Counted from the stretch's first letter, positions 1 through 12,398 are shown. The stretch: DNA of 64,000 bases from Blasia pusilla (GCA_050084515.1 CM114271.1:23994001-24058000), one strand, 5' to 3'. Notes: generated by a model not told the origin, from the letters alone. Translations and numbers: made by a program.

Positions 1-1969
1 ATCCCTGAACCACAATGTCTCTACGGTCTAGGATCCCTGAACCAAAAAATTCCCAAGTCAGGCTACCCCTTCTAAATCTCAGCAATGTATGATGAGGTTT
101 GGGGGACAGGGGGCTAGAGGTGTAGAGAGCCTATCTTATGGATCTCCCAGTATTGATAAAAGTATGGTAATGTCGAGTCCTTTCTCCAAGTTTCCCAGAC
201 GGATTGCATTTCTTGTCCCCCCACCCCACCCCCGGAAACCTTCTGGTGCTTATCCCAACTGGAATAGGAAAAAGTGTTTTGCAGGCCTTCTGAAAGGTAC
301 TTTTTAGGGCTTGTTGAGAAATATTGAGTTGGTATGCCCAACTTGCAAAGCCATTCTTTGCAGTTGTGGTGCCCCTGTTTTGCCCTGGTAGATGCACTGT
401 CCTTAGATTCTTTGCAAGGTCTCAAGGACACTTAGTAAATCAGCCACTAACTTAGCAATTAGGATCATCGTCACTGATACCCTCAAGGTGCTAGAGAAAT
501 GGGATAAGATTTTGATAACATGAATTTCCACTGTAATCTGCCCAGACTTTTCCAACAGAAGGTCACAAGGAGTGTTTTTTTTCCTAATTCCCAGGCATTA
601 TTGCACGATGAGCTTCAGTGGGACATCTAGTCTCTTGGGGGCAAGTAATTGAAGCTGAGGCCCCAGACTTTAGAAGCATAGAACGTGGCCGGAACTACCA
701 TTGCTGTGAAGAGTTCCTATGGAGTGTGCTGCATTTCTATTCTTCTGAAATTCGCTCATTATGCCCTATATTTGCATATATTGATATCCAAAAAGTCATG
801 TCTATTGATCTCCCAAAAAGCGATCTCCATAATCCAGAAAAGATCAAAATTTACGATAGTTTTTCACATTAAGTATCCCTTCGTCAGGCAACAGCACTTA
901 CAAGCTTATTGACTTCTACAACTGAAAAACCTCCAAGTCTTTGCTCACCCCATCACTATCATATAAAACACGAAGAAAAGACAACAGAAAGTGTCTGCCT
1001 TGTCTCCTCAACCTAAGCCACCCCTTAAAGGAAGTGGCAAGCAAATAAGAAACATTAGGGCAAATAACTTACATATGTCATCATAAAGACCTATTGATTC
1101 AAATGGAATTTACAGAAATGTAACACGCGATCTTATAGTAATGCTTAGGTGGGCCTTCAGAGCCTTACATTACTTATTCCAGAGTACCTATCAGAGCCTT
1201 GCAACAAGAGAACGAATGCCCTGGTTGGACCCTGCTAATGACTGGGGAAAGCCAGTGAAGAGGTACCTTGTGTAAGGAGCAAGACTACTATAGAGTGAGT
1301 GCTTAACATACGGAGTGTTCACCCAAAAGACTATACACCAGTATCTGCCATACTTAAGTTTTGAAAATAAAGAAAATTCTCTGAGAGCTCTCACAGTGCT
1401 TTAGTTACAGTATCCACCAAGGATATACTCTCATACTCGCACACTTCATAGGGTTGTCAAGGTAACAATCTCTTGAAACTTCATCATCCAAGATTTTGTC
1501 TGCTTCTATGGCCTCCTCTGGGCTTCATAGCCAGAGCAAGAGGGCACATTAAGTTTTTTAGTCTTTGAAAGCATATGGACAATTTGTGCTTGGTAGCACT
1601 AGCTACCACTAACGTCAGACAGGGAAATTACCTTGGACTAAGTAAAAGAGGGAATACAGAAGTGAAGGTAACAGCTAAGCTCGACAGGAAACAATATAGT
1701 ATACTCTCCTTGAGTAGTGTCAGCCATAGCCTTGAAGTCATCGAAAGAAAGAAAAACTACGGTGGGATTGCACAGAAAGACACAAAACATAACCACAAGG
1801 GAGATCTAGAAACGTTTCCCGAGAAGATTGTTCAGACCAGAGGGCTAATGCTCAAAACAGCCCTCATGATTCTACAACTATCTTGAAGGACTGCAAACAC
1901 TAACGCATTCCACTCACTTATGATAGAAAAATGAAGATTGGACCAGAAAAGGCTCAATCACTCGATTCA
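1..1969. other. No gene recognised
   Basis: I see no protein family, RNA gene or mobile element here. The open frames are short and unrelated to known domains. Part may be intron or 3' flank of the NDUFB4-like gene transcribed from the minus strand at 3080, whose downstream exon I could not find. Confidence 0.4.
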
Positions 1970-2139
1970 CAGATCCGACAGTGACGAAATGGTAGGTGAC
2001 ATGCGGAACCACGACCCCAAATACTAAGCATTTACGCATAGTGCACCAATTGAAGCGAAATTTGCACTCTAGATTCTCCCACACTGTGTTCCAATGTTCC
2101 AACCCACCCATTTTTGTGAACATCCGTGGTGCCTGCGAT
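1970..2139 (-). pseudogene. Decayed copy of the NDUFB4-like first exon
   Basis: Read on the minus strand, this segment aligns base by base with the NDUFB4-like exon at 2913-3080, about 0.94 kb away. The ATG has become ATC, a frameshift follows a few codons later, and the middle part is still recognisable (WENLECKFRFN against RENLELVFKFN, then VFGVVVPHVTYH against IFGVFLPLITYQ). It is best read as a duplicated and degraded exon copy. It could also be the remnant of a retro-copy, but only exon 1 is visible. Confidence 0.6.
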
Positions 2140-2912
2140 AGGTGTACTTCGACTTTTCATTGCACAAAGTTCATCTTTCTTCTAACAATCACTCTGAAGC
2201 TTAGCAATCGGAACACGAGAGACGGAGAAGACGAAGCTCAGGCGATTACAACCGCCATCTTGCGCACTCGTAACCAGTACCAGTTCCCCTTCTGAACTAA
2301 AATCCCAGCTTTCGTACGATCCCACTACCTCACTCGCATCCACAGGAAGGGAATTTACTAAAGGGCCATCACAGTAACAGATCCCGACAGCCAATGCGAA
2401 CGAATCCATAGACATAATCGCAAGACAGGAAAATGCGACAGGGTAGAGCCCTAGAACTGTAGAGACACTTCCGGAATTCCGTCTCCATCATTACGTACTC
2501 CTACGCGCTCTATGAACTACCATTCTGAACAAACGCGAATCCATTACTGAAGTTCGCCAATTCCGTTGACACACCTAATTAGAGTTGACCAGAAATTCCC
2601 AAATGACCGAACAGGAATGCTAGCAATTCGTCTTGATCCGAAAATTTTCTGCAACAAAATCCCGTCACAGTCGCGAGACTCGCTCAGTCTCATTAGGTGT
2701 CATCCGAGCACCTCAAGAGAGCACAAACCTAAAATGCATCAGCAGGCGAGTATGCCTCAGAAAACAGCATTTGTGGAGCGGTTTCGGACCCGCAAAGAGA
2801 TCCATCTAGATCTCGACAAACACGTCGGAAAGATGAGTAGAAAAAACCACAGCACTCGGCAGGAGGAGATTTACAGCACATCTGAGAGTAAGCATAGAGA
2901 AGATTGACGTAC

Positions 2913-3080
2913 AAATTCGGCCGTGATGCCCTGGTATGTGATCAGAGGCAAAAACACCCCAAAAATCAAGCAGATGGGAACCGTGCGCCGGTTGAACTTA
3001 AAAACCAATTCCAGATTTTCTCTGTTGGTGGCCCATTGTTCCACGAACTTATTCTTATGCACGTCCATTCCGCCCGCCAT
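2913..3080 (-). CDS. NDUFB4-like complex I subunit, first exon
   Basis: This exon encodes 56 residues starting MAGGMDVHKNKF, with a conserved WATNRENLE block and a single membrane-type segment near residues 36-50 (PICLIFGVFLPLITY). The order matches the small plant complex I subunit related to NDUFB4/B15 (Arabidopsis At2g31490 type), where a Gly-rich start, a W-x3-RENLE-x4-F motif and one transmembrane helix precede a short charged tail. Complex I lies in the inner mitochondrial membrane and oxidises NADH. The exon ends in phase 0 at a consensus donor (GTACGT at 2912). The short C-terminal exon was not found downstream. The start is chosen because it gives the family N terminus. Confidence 0.7.
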
Positions 3081-5690
3081 CGCTAACACTCCTGTAACGA
3101 TCTCCCCGTCTTTCGTGAGCACTCGCTCCTCTCGCCGTCGTGCTTCTCAGTCCCCGAATCACCCGTGCTCTCCTCAGGCCTGCGAGGGCTACACACAACA
3201 AACCCATACGTCAAGTACGTAATCCCCGCATACTAGGGGTCCGTCCAATAGTCGCAGTTAGATGGAGAAGGAGCTCTTACGGTAATGGCAATAATCCTAC
3301 TGAGTATACCCTTATGAGTATTTTCTTAAGTCCACTCTCATTTGATAATGGACGTGTTCATAGTAGTGGGGCATATGAACTTAGTAATGTAGTCTTGATC
3401 CGATGGAAGAAGATTTCTTTTTAAAAGGATAAGTCATATATATATATATATATATACTAACTAAATGAATATGTTTGTAACACATGTCATTAAACTTCCT
3501 CAAAACTACTTTTGTGGCCTTAAGGGGGTCTGAAAATTAGAAAGAGAGTTAAGTTATTAATGAGGGTCGTAACTAGTGCTTAATATCAATGAGTCCATCC
3601 GAAAATGGGGTTTTAGGCATTATTTTGAGAGAGCTACAAATCCATTTGAGGCTCATAAGAGAGGCCACACGTGAAACTTGGAGAAAAAAGGTTTTGGACT
3701 TCTTATCGCTAATTTGAGGTTGAATCGTCCCCTAAACTAAAAGGGGTACGATTCTCACTTTGAAGATGTGCATCATATACATCCATTCATCCTTAATAAT
3801 ATGTTTTAATCTATTAATTTTAAGTAAGTTTCAATTGATATATCATTATCAAAATTATATCTCCTTTTAGGATTTATGCAACCCTTTCATCGTTAAACTT
3901 AACCATTTCCCACCAAAATAGGCGGCTCGTCTAGATAAAAAGACAATCCATACGAACAAAAGACCCAAGACGGTTGCCATACACACCAACTGGAAGTATA
4001 TCGTAATCTCATGGATGCAAGCTGACGGCTCTCTAGCTGAATCCTATGGAAGAAAATTCGAGACCTAGTGCGTGAGGTTTCTCCGATGGGGGGGGAATTG
4101 TTGTTGGCCCTTACACTCTTGCGGATCATATTTTGGTTTCTTGACATGGAAATAGAAGCTAGTGTTGAGGGAAATTAAATCCATATTTTTATCCCACTCG
4201 CATATCCCCACATCTCACAGTTAATTATACTTTTCCACTCCCGAAGTTTAGTACCCTTCCCAGTTTCTTCATATTCGGAATCCCCTTTCCATAATTAACC
4301 CCACTTCCGCAATGAATTATTCAAAACAAGTTTAAAGCTTGGCACCAAAACTCAAGGCCTCTGCTAGAAAAAATTGAATTAAAACTGTGTTACTAATTGA
4401 ATGGGTGTTCTATGGATGACCCATCACTCATTGTGACATAAAATTGGTTGGCGTTGCTTTGGGGTGGACAGAATTTGAGACGAAGAATTGAGAGAAATAA
4501 CAAAAAATTCATGGAATGCAGTGGTGTGTAGGTCAGGCTACACGATTACATGCTTCAATACAGGGATGAATGTCCCAACCTAAATTTGCCCCAAAAGCAG
4601 CCAGCTTTCAATCTTGGAAGGCCATCGCGGTCCCAGTAATTTTGGGCATATTTTGCTCATTAAGCTTGCATACACAATCTCCACAGGATTTAGGTCTTCC
4701 GAATACAGCAAAGCCAGAGTGGGTGTTTGATTGCAGATAGAAGCTGTCAAACTGCAGCTTCATCTATCCCCCACAAAATCCATTTCAAAACTTGAAATCT
4801 GCACCACTCCACAAGGACTGCTGCAAAATGTTTCAATTTCTTTCTTTTCTTGTCATGAATAAAAGTTCCATAAAGGCTCAAGTCTAAACAGAAACCTGTA
4901 AACTATAAATATTGTGGACTTTGAAGCCAGGAGTTGAAGAGAGGAATTCCTTGCGAGACAATGGTAATGACTGAAATCAACTCAGTTTGCCGGGAATTAG
5001 CACACGAGTAAACAAAGAAAACAGTAATATCCCTCCCCATCGAAATAAAATGCTCTTTTCAGCCACATTTACAGGAAAATGAGTATAGAAGTCATGACGC
5101 AATCCTAGAAAACTTTGCTACCAGAGTGAGTATGGAAGATGTATGTGTCACTCTTACAAAACATGCCAATGGTGCAAGTATCAAGGACCTCACTAGTACC
5201 TCCTTAAACAAATATAAATATCCCTGCAATCTCTGTCGCACCTTGGGGTTGACCCCAAACACTTGTAGCTATTACAGTACTACAAGACAAAGAGTCTTGT
5301 AACAAATATTTCAGACAACGAGTCTCTACATCTTAGTGATCGAGAATTGCTCTCTTCATTATTCATTGCTATGATGTACACCAAGTATCATAAGGTGGCA
5401 AAAGGCAGAATAAGGACATAGTACTAAGCCACAAACTAGCAGCAAGATCAAAGAAAACAATAACCACAAGGCAGCCTCTTTATCCCTAAATTTAACTTGG
5501 TGCATAAAATTGACCTTCCATCAGTCCAGTCCTTGCAGAGACCTACAATTGGCCGGTAGGAATTCAACAATGACCAACAATTCACCTGAAAGTTCAGAGT
5601 GGCCAGTGAAAGATTTTCACGTTTTGAGGCCCCCTTTGACAAGCTCAGTGACTCCTGAGAAGCTTCCGCCATAGCTAAGAGCCATAAGTG
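3081..5690. other. Mostly featureless intergenic DNA
   Basis: No gene recognised. It contains an AT dinucleotide run near 3436-3456 and a G run near 4088. The ORFs of 82 and 74 codons on the minus strand (3899-4147, 5448-5672) show no recognisable domain. Confidence 0.4.
3436..3456. repeat. (AT)n microsatellite
   Basis: Simple alternating AT run of about 21 bases. Confidence 0.9.
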
Positions 5691-5693
5691 TTG

Positions 5694-7095
5694 CTATGTG
5701 GCCTCTTTCTCTTGCATTTCTCTGATCAGCTGTCGCCTCAGTTGGACTGCATGTCTCTCAAGTTTCAGTTGTTCCATCTGTACGTATTCAGTCACAAACG
5801 GATTACACAAAACATCCATAGAATATTTTACTGAAGCCGTAATATAACTTCGAGGAAAATTCTACCAGCTAAAAATCCAGGAATGGCTATTCAGAGACCC
5901 TCCAAGATTCACCAGTTCAGCTAGGAAAGAGTAGATTGTCACTTGTAAAATGATAAAGGATGGAGAACCTACCAACTCAAATTACAAAACTATACAAAAA
6001 AGTTCAGAGACAAAGACTTTCAATCAAAACGGAGACAAACTCAGAGCCGGCAGAACACACAAGGGAGTTGAGGACTGGAAACAACATCAAATCAAACAAA
6101 GTGGATCGACATATTTTCAAAGCGAAAATCATTTTGCTAGCTTAGTTGCAAAGTAATTACCCGTATGTTTTGACTGTTAGAAATGCAGAAAATGCTACCA
6201 AACGTGTGTGGAGTGAACGAGTTCCAAACATTGACACGTCTGGATTGAGCTCAGTTGACAATCATTGCATGTTAGGTTAGGAAAACCAAAACAGCGGTTT
6301 CGAAGGAAGACTGTGATCCCCGAGCAAATTCGAAAACTTAGCGGAATCTTTCTCTCAAAGATGTGTCTACCAGACTTCCAAAAGCAAGGCCACAAGACTC
6401 AGGATGTGAGTCCTAAATGAGGGATTTTACAAAGTGTTCTGGAAAATGTAGGAAATCAACCAAAAAAATGAGAAAAAAGCCCCGGAAGATCGTTAATCTT
6501 GTAGGGTTGGTTGAGGTGAATGTCGTGCCGGTTAGCACGACATTCACCTCAACCAACCTCAACCAACCGAAGAAAAAGGCTAAATTCAGGAGTCACATTT
6601 TTCATCCTACGGAAACTAAAATCCCGGAATCACAACTAGTATTTATCAGTAAAATGCCCTCTCTGATCCACCGTAGACAGACACAGGCATCTGTGAAAGC
6701 ACCCCTCAGGTAGACATTCATTTCTATCCTTTTTATTCTCCAATCGCACGCAGCATTCTAGAAACCTGGCAAATTCAAGCGAGACCTAACGAATTCAGGG
6801 CAGTTCCCAGCATCCGTAGATGTTCCGAAGTGCGCGGTATGATTCTCCTTGAGATTCAAAATCTCTCTGGGCCAATTTGGACGAAAGCCATGAAGATTGA
6901 TCACAATCCATCCAACGAGTCCGCTCGATCAGCAAACATGAGAACTCTCACCGAGTAAGCAGATGAGCGAGAAATTCGAAATGTACGCACCTTCCCCTCC
7001 CGATTCTCAGCCATCCAAACCACAAGATTGTCCAGAGCTTTCACTCCCACGTAAGTTACGGCGACAAGGCCTGCGAAAACATGCACGCGCACCAT
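5694..7095 (-). CDS. Putative two-exon gene for a 62-residue membrane/coiled-coil protein
   Basis: Exon 1 (7095-6991) encodes 35 residues, MVRVHVFAGLVAVTYVGVKA followed by a LDNLVVWMAENREGK stretch. This is one hydrophobic helix close to the N terminus, ending in phase 0 at a GTGCGT donor. Exon 2 (5777-5694) follows a TACAG acceptor, also phase 0, and encodes a 27-residue basic/acidic helix (MEQLKLERHAV... REMQEKEAT) ending in TAG. The phases fit and the product would be a small single-pass protein with a coiled-coil tail, typical of small organelle proteins. I do not recognise the family. The join is inferred from splice signals only, and an extra small exon could lie between. Confidence 0.4.
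6505..6558. repeat. Perfect 24-bp inverted repeat with 6-base loop
   Basis: The left arm at 6505-6528 and right arm at 6535-6558 are exact reverse complements, separated by CGGTTA. It lies inside the inferred intron of the small gene at 5694-7095. It is too short for a typical plant miRNA precursor and may be a fold-back scar or the core of a tiny inverted-repeat element. Confidence 0.9.
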
Positions 7096-7467
7096 TATGC
7101 GAAGCTCCCTCTGATACCCTCAAAACGCAAGCAAATGCCACCACCAAAGTCCTGTCCTCGCTCCGACCACCCTCTCACGGACTCGTTCCTCCGCACTTTC
7201 TTTTCGTTTCGCGGATGAACTTGTAACACTTTATTATAGGAAAGAATTACATCGTCGTAAATGCAAGAAGAAAATGGATGCACTATGAAAATAAATTATT
7301 CAATTAATATTTGAAAAATAATATAAGTAGTCGTTAGTTAGAGTGATGAGTGGTCACCAAGCATTTTGGCTTATAATGATAATGTTTATGCCCATCTTGA
7401 TGTCACCGATACTAGTAACGTGCTAGACGTCACCAACACTAGTACAAAGATATCTATAAGAAGAATT

Positions 7468-7690
7468 TTATTTCAATGAAGTATTTTTTATACACCACGT
7501 TATTGTGAAGTGTCTTTTTTCATTTGAAAACGCATCACTTCCTATGGTGATATGTATTGCACTTTTTTGTCCTACTCTTGACAATGCTACATATAATTGA
7601 TCGTGAGAAAAGATTGATGTAGGTAGAAAAATTCCTATCTTTTTCAAAGTTTGACCTTGAGATTTATTGATACTCAAGGGCCAATTGGGA
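7468..7690 (-). pseudogene. Helitron RepHel helicase, C-terminal fragment
   Basis: The minus-strand frame shows the terminal motifs of the Pif1-type helicase of Helitrons: INKSQGQTL, then GIFLP, then QLYVALSRV, ending near a Y-K-like tail and a stop at 7468. Helitrons are rolling-circle DNA transposons and the full RepHel protein is over 1000 residues, so this is only the last 70 or so. The upstream part is cut at about 7690, where retrotransposon sequence begins, so the retroelement probably landed in the Helitron or the break is a rearrangement. Confidence 0.85.
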
Positions 7691-9842
7691 CGAGTGCTCA
7701 TGTGGCCCCATCGTTAGTCGCCTTCTTGTCAGACATGTCACAGACACAAGTCGGAATCTAGAACTACCTACTCTATGTACATCTGGGACACATCCATCGT
7801 CCCTCAGGAACCCTAGTGAGAGGTGGCGTAAGACATGCCATATGCCATCCTCTCGAACACCCATCACAGACTAGAATAGTGGCTGCACCACGGGCGGAAC
7901 CACACAACTAAAACCGCAAGCCTGCAGGAAATACTACTAAGCTCGGATCAACTGTACCGTCAATGTTCGGAAGATGACATGGCGCACACTTACGCACATG
8001 GTCCTTCCAAACCATACCATCGCGTCCCTCCAATAAGAGAACACCACAATCTCAAACACTCTCAAGATGGTGCGTCTTGCAGTCACATCCAACGTCGTAG
8101 GTGCTGTCTGTTGCAAGTAGACATAGTCTCCCTGATGAAACCTCACGATAGTAGGTCGATAACCACCTCCCCGAATAGTTGCATACCTCAATGTATCCCA
8201 ATGTTGCTCAATCGCCAAGCTCTCAAATGCCATGGGCATCACTCTCTGAAACAACTCAGCCCTTGGAGAACATGCTCGCATCCATACATGAGGGTCATCA
8301 AGGTTCAACATCTCACCAACATCTCGACGAATTGCCGCAAGAAAATCTGGCTCTCGGCCATACAAAAGCAAGTACGGTGAGAAAGACGCTAAGGATGCCT
8401 GCCTGCTGAATCTGTATCCCATTGCCAACCACGGCAATCGGAGTTCCCAATCTCCTAGTGACCTCTCTGCAAGCCATACCTGCGTAATCCTCTATTCACC
8501 GTCTGCACAATCCGATCTGCTAGTCCATCTGCCTCAGGATGATCTCGCGAAGTAGTGCGGTGGTCAATCAGCGCCTGATCACACAAGGCCTGAAACTCCC
8601 CGCGAAACTCTGTGCCCTGGTCTGTCAACACCTCAGCTAGTGCGCCGTAATGACTCAACACTCAATCAAGAAAGGCATACGCTACTCCCTGCCTTGCTTT
8701 GTCAGGAAATGCAACCAACTCTATCCACTTGGAGAAGTGCTCGACCATCACCAACACATAACGACTATGGCACTCTGTCAAAGGCAAAGGTCCTGCAAAA
8801 TCCAAACTCCATCTATAATCTAAACCCATGATCGGAAGTGGATGCAATTGTGGAGTCGGAGCATTGAACGATGCTCGAACTCAATCACACACTATGCACC
8901 TGGCAACAAACCGTTGAACGTCAGTCTGCATGCCTCGCCACCAATATTGTATCTGGAACAAGTTGTACGTCTGCTTCACTCCAAAATGACCCAACTCCTC
9001 GTGGGCATGACGCACCAAACGTGCTCTCTATGAAGGATGAGGCACCCACTGTGCTCGTAACGCTGCTAGTATGCAGGTACTCCAAGACCACTCCATCGTC
9101 GTGAATGTCTCGGCCACTTGTCGTCTCCTCATCGGCCTCTGCATCTAAGGACTCTCCATCAGACCTTGCCATCAAAGTCTCAGTAATTTGGCTCTCCATA
9201 ACCAACAAGCCCAAATAGGCTGACGCATGCCATCCTGGTACCAACTCCTCATCACTCTCACCATGCCAACGAGCTCTAGTCGCATCTCACTGACTCAAGC
9301 ATGGGTTACGGCTCAAACCATCTGCATCCTAGTTGAGCATCCTAGGTCTATGCACCACCTGGAAGTCATACTCCTACAATAAAAGAGCCCACCTCGCAAG
9401 CTGCCATGTAAGCTTGTCGGACTTTATCAACCACTTCAGTGGATGATGATCAGTAATGATGGTAAAGGGATTGCCGAATAGATAACATCTAAAATGTGCG
9501 ACAACCCACACTGCAGCCAAGCACTCACCCTCATACGAGCTATACTTTGCCTTTGCAGCGTTGTTCGAGCGACTAGCCTAAGCCACCACAAACTCTCTAC
9601 CATCATCGTCATGCTGGGTGAGCACAGCTCCAAGCCCCAACATGCTCCAATCGGTATGTAATTGGAAAGGACGTACCCTGATCGGTCTCCTCAATATGGG
9701 GGCGGACGTCAATTTGTCCTTGAGCAGCTGAAATGCTCTCTCTTGCTCATCCCCCCAGTGCCACTTTTGATCCACCTTGGTTAGCAAGGTTAGCAGATTC
9801 GCAATTGAATTGAAACCCTTGACGTATCGTCGATAGAAGTTT
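7690..9842 (-). mobile_element. Ty3/gypsy (DNMT family) fragment: RNase H, integrase, PHD remnant
   Basis: Read from 9842 down: the end of the reverse transcriptase thumb, RNase H with LHTDWSMLGLGAVLTQHDDD near 9600-9680, a linker with decaying frames, the HHCC region of integrase (HAHEELGHFG near 8980-9010), the integrase core (LDFAGPLPL near 8790, LTDQGTEF near 8610, DHPEADGLA near 8540) and the C-terminal domain (about 8437-7980). A broken PHD-finger segment follows at about 7900-7750. The fragment stops at 7690 before the polypurine tract. Several frameshifts and stops make it non-functional. It is abutted at 9842/9843 by LTR sequence from the next fragment. Confidence 0.85.
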
Positions 9843-10148
9843 TGCTAAATGTTCTGCAAAATAGTTTTGCAAGTTCTGCAAAATATCTCCAAGAAGGAAA
9901 AACTGCTCTCTCACATTTCCCGGGGCCTCAGCAGGTCATCCTCGACCTATAGAGCCTGTCCTCCACTACTCACGAAGGCACTCTACTAGATCCCGCCGAT
10001 CTATCCTAAAAGACGTGACAACTGTCGTGCGCATACACATCGCTACACAACATACATCGCTGTCATCGAACATACACACAAACACGCACGATCCCATGCT
10101 AACTCATGACATCCAAACAACGAGACAAGAAGTACCAAAATATCTCCA
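9843..10148 (-). mobile_element. Truncated 3' LTR of the fragment at 10161-11585
   Basis: The LTR begins at 10148 (TGGAGATATTTTGG on the minus strand) directly after a polypurine tract. The same start is found at 51688, which fixes the boundary. The first 130 or so bases end with a block ending GCGCACGACA that recurs in the other LTR copies. The next part begins TGTCACGTC and runs to 9843, where it is cut off. Confidence 0.6.
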
Positions 10149-10165
10149 ATCGCCCCCCTAACTGG
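10149..10165 (-). promoter_or_regulatory. Polypurine tract
   Basis: On the minus strand the sequence AGTTAGGGGGGCGAT lies immediately before the LTR start. In LTR retrotransposons this primes plus-strand DNA synthesis. Equivalent tracts lie at 33334-33350 and 19165-19204. Confidence 0.65.
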
Positions 10166-11585
10166 TGGTTAGGTCCCTCTAACTCCAGATAGCAATCTAT
10201 CCCTACCTACCATGACATACATCTCTCGAACGCTAAGAGCAAGAAGGCCGGGTACTCATGTGGCCCCATCGTTAGTCGTCTTCTTGTCATCCATGTCACA
10301 GACACAAGTCGGAATGTAGAACTACCTACTCTATGTACATGTGGGACACATCTATTGTCCTTGAGGAACCCTAGTGAGAGATGACGTCAAACATGCCATA
10401 TGCCATCCTCTCGAACACCCATCACATACTAGCATAGTGGCTGCACCATAGGCGGAACCACACAACCTACGCCGCAAGCCTGCATGAACTATTGCTAAGC
10501 TCAGATCAACTGTACCGTCAATGTTCGGACCATGATATGGCGCACAGTTATGCATATGGTCCTTCCAAACCATACCATCGCGTCCCTCCAATAAGAGAAC
10601 ACCGGATGGTGGTGCGCCCTGCAATCACATCCAACATCGTGGGTGCCGTCTGCTGCTAGTAGACATAGTCTCCTTAATGAAACCTCCGGATAGTAGGTCG
10701 ATAACCACCTCCCCAAATAGTCGTATACCTCAACGTATCCCCATGTTGGGTAATCGCCAAGTTCTCAAACGCCATGGGCATCACTCTCCGAAACAACTCA
10801 GCCCTCTGAGAACATGCTCGCATCCATACATCAGGGTCATCAAGGTTCAACACCTCACCAGTATCTTGACAAATGGCCGTAGGTAAATCTGGCTCTCGGC
10901 CATAAAGCAACAAGTATGGTGAGAAAGACGCTAAGGATGCATGTCTGCTGAATCTGTATCCCATTGCCAACCACGGCAACTGAAGGTCCCAATCTCCTAG
11001 GTGACCTCTCTAGAGGCCATATCTATATAGTCCTCTCTTGACCCTGCACAAACCCGCTCCGATAGTCCATCCGCCTCAAGATGATCTCGCGAAATAGTGC
11101 GGTGGTCGATCAATGCCTGATCACACAAGGCTTGAAACTCCCCACGGAACTCTGTACCCTGGTTTGTCAACACCTCAGCTAGTGCGACCTAATATCTCAG
11201 CACTCGATCTAGGAAGGTATACGCTACTCCCTCACTCGCTTTGTCAGGCAATGCAACCAACTCTATCCATTTCGAGAAGTGCTCGACCATCACCAACACA
11301 TAACGACTATGGCGCTCCGTCAAAGGCAAAGGTCTTGCAAAATCCAAACTCCATCTATAACCTAAACCCATAATCGGAAGTGGATGCAACTATGGAGTCG
11401 GAGCATTGAACGATGCTTAGACTTGATCACACACCATGCATCTGGCAACAAATTGCTGAACGTCAGTCTGCATGCCTCATCCCCAATTTTGAATCTGGAG
11501 CCAGTTGTACGTCCGCTTCACTCCAAAATGACCCAACTCCTCGTGGGCATGACGCACCAAATATGCTCTCTGCAAAGGATGAAGC
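10166..11585 (-). mobile_element. Ty3/gypsy (DNMT family) fragment: integrase and PHD finger
   Basis: From 11585 down: the integrase HHCC domain (VRHAHEELGHFGVKRTYNWL near 11530-11590), core with MGLGYRWSLDFARPLPLTER (11389-11189), then frame breaks, the C-terminal domain (10979-10674) and a PHD-like finger at about 10624-10380. In that finger the first Cys is Arg, while MLVCDGC and GWHMACL are kept. The break at 11585 lies just upstream of the HHCC domain, exactly where the plus-strand fragment ending at 32753 stops. The two look like halves of one copy split by the DNA between them. Confidence 0.85.
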
Positions 11586-12293
11586 ATGTCATGACCATAC
11601 GGATTATGTCGTAGAGTATAGTGTGCTAGTAGAGGCCATACCTTATGTAGGGCCGTAGTGTCTAGGTAGAGATGCGATTTCATACATAGGGTTGGGGGTT
11701 ATTCACTTGAGGGTGACTTTTCCAGTAGGCCCCGCTCTTAGGTTGGAGGATATAAGGTGGAGTGCACTCAAAGAACAATTAGTTCTTTGAGTTGAGCCTG
11801 TTGCGTTGGGAGTTAGCCTTGGTAGTGAGTAGAGCTCTTGGCTATGGTGTTTCCTGCAAGCTTCAACCTAGATTCTCCCATCGTGGAGTGGGTTTGGCTC
11901 AATTGTATGTGATTCTATACGTGTTTTATGACAGTAGGTCTTTCACGGATTTCACTCAAAGAACTGAAGTAGATCGATGGTAGCTTCGATTGTAGATCAG
12001 TGGGATCTGGTTAGGGCTGATTGTGTACTCAGCCATGGATGTTCGTGGCTTGTGGCCTATGTTGGAGGTGTGAATCTAGTGAGTGGTTGGTTGGGAAAGA
12101 AGCGCCTTGCTAAGAGCTTTCCAATGTCACATCTGAGTAGCCGATAGGCCGAGATCTATCGTGGATAGGGCGTAGGAGCCAGCGGACTATCTTGAGTGTA
12201 ACTTTGTCCCACGGTGTTGGATGAGGTTGAGGATAGGTCCATTGTGTCAGGAACGTCGTTCTTGACAACTTTCATGTTGAGGTCTTTTACAGC

Positions 12294-12354
12294 CGGGTGA
12301 CTTGTTGACCAGGTCACCCGCCCTTGGTAACCTGTGCGCGCAGGTTACCAAGGG
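12294..12354. repeat. Two adjacent hairpins upstream of the LTR TATA box
   Basis: A 14-bp perfect stem (CCCTTGGTAACCTG at 12321-12334, its complement at 12341-12354, loop TGCGCG) is preceded by an 8-bp stem (CGGGTGAC near 12294 with GTCACCCG at 12313-12320). Position in U3, about 50-110 bases before the TATA box, suggests a regulatory or replication role, but this is unproven. Confidence 0.8.
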
Positions 12355-12398
12355 AAGGGCTATTTTTAGGGGAAGAGCCTTTTGACTCTTCCCAACCC

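Noticed and set aside
2182-2415. 77-codon minus-strand ORF as a first exon
   Set aside because: It begins with a plausible Met and reads well, but I recognise no family and no clear splice partner, so it was not listed.
6505-6558. Hairpin as a microRNA precursor
   Set aside because: The whole stem is 24 bp with a 6-base loop. A plant precursor needs a longer imperfect stem around the duplex.
8179-8409. ORFs opposite the integrase and gag regions (for example 7979-8380 plus, 49329-49769 plus)
   Set aside because: They are antisense shadows of the retroelement domains.
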